From Chelativorans salis (lineage in GTDB: Bacteria > Pseudomonadota > Alphaproteobacteria > Rhizobiales > Rhizobiaceae), in the NCBI RefSeq assembly GCF_025336525.1, contig NZ_JAOCZP010000001.1, positions 620,001-684,000 on the forward strand: DNA of 64,000 nucleotides. The letters run 5' to 3'. The position numbers and the translations under genes were made by a program. The notes under the pieces were generated by a model that worked only from the letters and a program-made list of their open reading frames with translations, did no database searches and was not told the origin of the DNA. Numbering within the stretch: the stretch's first letter is position 1; each line of letters opens with the position of its first letter. Below are positions 62,710-64,000 of the stretch, in pieces.

Positions 62710-62974
62710 GGTCAAGCCCGAATTCCGACAAACCGCTCTGGCTGAGACTGGATCCAATACGTCGCGGCCTTTGCCGGCAGAGACCAAAGTTTGCAGGAAA
62801 GCAGAATCAAGGTCCGAGGTCGTTCCTCCAACCCAACAGCCAGCGGAGCGAACCGCGCCGCCCAGGAGGTCGGGATCACGCTGGGCTCGATGCCTTGCCA
62901 CCAATGGAACAAGCGGAAAATTGTGGCCGTACTCGATCAGCGGAACTTGCCACTCGAATACAACCGCTCACCGA
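62710..62974. other. Stretch between the SDR promoter and the ChrB remnant, nothing recognised
   Basis: A plus-strand frame from 62791 runs into the ChrB remnant but lacks a ribosome-binding site, and its first 60 codons match no family I know. No repeat or RNA is apparent. Confidence 0.35.
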
Positions 62975-63170
62975 ACTTGTGCGGCATCGCCGGCAAATCG
63001 TTGTCGGCTCGCACCGGCAGGCTGCAGGTGGGGCCGTTGGCCGGACTGGCGGCCACCACCGCGATGGCGCGCCAATATGCCGACGATCTCAAAAAGCTCG
63101 GCGCCGGAATCCTCCTCTACGATACCTTCTATCGCTGGTGCTGAGATGCGACCGGTGAAACGGATAAATA
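62975..63170 (+). pseudogene. ChrB C-terminal remnant
   Basis: The plus strand reads ARTGRLQVGPLAGLAATTAM, then YADDLKKLGAGILLYDTFYR, WC, a TGA stop, and DATGETDK. This matches the end of the intact ChrB fusion at 32.4 kb (FADDLQQLEAGMVLYDAFYR, WCRDATDETHNW). The TGA stands where that gene has an arginine codon. No rhodanese domain or chrA follows. The 5' part upstream to 62790 is open but unrecognisable. Confidence 0.75.
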
Positions 63171-63204
63171 AACTGGCCGCACAAGAGGCCTGTGGGCGCG
63201 CGAC

Positions 63205-63642
63205 ATGGATCAGATTGCCTTCTCAGCCCCTCTATCAAGTCAAGACGAACGACCGCTTACGGCACGCAGGATCAAACGCGCGCACGATCGATATCAGGCG
63301 CGTTGCCGCCGAAGCTCGTTGGTGACGGCGGAATGGCTGAAGAACGATCTGCCGCCTGTAGCTCTGTTGGCTATTCAGGCACACGACCACAGAACAGGCA
63401 TTGTTTCGGAGACCAATCTGGCGGACGCTCTCAAGCTTGCAGATGCAATAGCCATCGGCGAAATCACTGCTGGTCGCCAAGCGATGGTCTCAGCCCTGGC
63501 TAAGCCGGACAACGGTGCCGCCATGAGGTCAGCCCTCACAGAGAGGCCTTATCTGCCACGCATCATCCTGAATCTCTCGCAGAACCACGGAATATCTCTC
63601 GCCGCGATGGCTGATGTCTGTAGCGCCGCTCCGCCGCAATGA
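63205..63642 (+). CDS. Possible HD-domain protein fragment, 145 residues
   Basis: The frame is intact but has no ribosome-binding site before its ATG. The middle reads LPPVALLAIQAHDHRTGIVS followed by ETNLADALKLADAIAIGEIT, which loosely resembles the second half of HD-type phosphohydrolase domains (His-Asp followed by a helix with LADA). The N-terminal half of such a domain is missing, and the surroundings are full of gene debris, so this is likely a truncated gene. I cannot name a function with confidence. Confidence 0.35.
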   Translation: MDQIAFSAPLSSQDERPLTARRIKRAHDRYQARCRRSSLVTAEWLKNDLPPVALLAIQAHDHRTGIVSETNLADALKLADAIAIGEITAGRQAMVSALAKPDNGAAMRSALTERPYLPRIILNLSQNHGISLAAMADVCSAAPPQ

Positions 63643-63760
63643 CCCCTTCTTGCCTCTGCAATTGCAGGCAACGAGCAACACGTACGCCTCGATTGAGCCC
63701 GTCTTGGACCTTCGGCACGAGAGCTTCTATGGTGATCTGAGGTCTGATCAGGAAGGCAGG

Positions 63761-64000
63761 ATGACCGAAATTCACGGCAGCAGGGATTGCGGGAACTCTC
63801 CCAAGAACAAGTTCGTGCAGGATATTGCGATCGCGTTGGAAACTGGCGAAGCCACGCCGCAAGACTTCAGCGAGGATGTCGTCTGGGAAGGTGCCTCGGA
63901 GGAGCCGATCAACGGAAGAAGCGCGTTGTTTCAGGAACTCGCCGATCGGACGACACCAATTGCCATTACCGTCGAGCACGCGATTTCTCACGGGAAAGTA
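63761..64000 (+). CDS. NTF2-like (SnoaL-type) protein, 3' end outside window
   Basis: The ATG at 63761 follows GGAAGGCAGG, and 80 codons are open to the end of the window. The start MTEIHGSRDCGNSPKNKFVQ and later AIALETGEATPQDFSED, INGRSALFQEL and ITVEHAISHGK follow the pattern of small nuclear-transport-factor-2-like proteins, which form cone-shaped dimers and act as binding proteins or isomerases/cyclases. Such genes often lie near MerR regulators and SDRs in Rhizobiales. The frame is healthy, unlike the debris to its left. Confidence 0.7.
   Translation, partial: MTEIHGSRDCGNSPKNKFVQDIAIALETGEATPQDFSEDVVWEGASEEPINGRSALFQELADRTTPIAITVEHAISHGKV

Noticed and set aside
63563-63991. A 142-codon minus-strand ORF at the window end
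   Set aside because: It is antisense to the NTF2-like gene, which has a good start and clear family pattern.

Overview
The window is high-GC DNA from an alphaproteobacterium, most likely order Hyphomicrobiales (Rhizobiales) and near the Mesorhizobium/Phyllobacteriaceae group. The signs are a perfect Irr iron-control element, an aceA gene divergent from an ScfR/RamB-type regulator, a zwf-pgl-edd Entner-Doudoroff operon, a PAS sensor kinase with a typical rhizobial catalytic core, and GC-rich palindromic intergenic mosaics. The species is inference; no rRNA is present.

Region 1 (1-31.3 kb) is ordinary chromosome. It holds a 5'-truncated sensor kinase, an Irr-box-controlled ferric iron importer (fbpAB-like, no ATPase gene beside it), acetoacetyl-CoA synthetase, an AsmA-like protein and a putrescine/spermidine ABC importer (potFGHI-like). 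A quinone reductase, a LysR regulator, the scfR-aceA glyoxylate pair, an Lrp/LysE pair and a putrescine-degradation block (puuA, puuB, SDR, aldehyde dehydrogenase, with an SLC13 carrier) follow. The stretch ends in zwf-pgl-edd. Polyamine import and gamma-glutamylation, acetoacetate activation and the glyoxylate shunt suggest use of amines and C2/C4 acids; sugars go through Entner-Doudoroff.

Region 2 (31.3-42.3 kb) starts with 1.1 kb of gene-free, palindrome-rich DNA. It then has a rhodanese-ChrB/ChrA chromate operon, a GlxA-type AraC regulator, folD, proC, a second palindromic mosaic, a SAF-domain oxidoreductase, a NitT/TauT-type ABC transporter and tRNA-Phe.

Region 3 (42.24-45.44 kb) is the most striking. 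A 3.2-kb element is integrated at tRNA-Phe and bounded by a 16-bp direct repeat of the tRNA 3' end. It has repeated arm-like motifs inside both ends and no integrase. Its only gene encodes an 825-residue protein with a SIR2-like domain, a P-loop NTPase domain and a helical-repeat C terminus, the layout of STAND/Avs-type anti-phage proteins. The usual SIR2 catalytic histidine appears to be asparagine.

Region 4 (45.4-64 kb) is accessory DNA. It has a three-gene VOC/small ORF/cupin unit, and a sulfatase-GntR operon divergent from a TAXI-type TRAP importer, with matching GntR-type palindromes. An exopolysaccharide locus follows: GH10 glycosidase, UDP-sugar dehydrogenase, UDP-xylose-synthase-like enzyme, processive GT2, and a Tat-exported deacetylase/DUF3131 protein. 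The end is a gene graveyard: remnants of dnaE2, a GH13 enzyme and chrB, a truncated merR, a frameshifted SDR, two copies of a MerR-like operator, and an NTF2-like gene cut by the window end.
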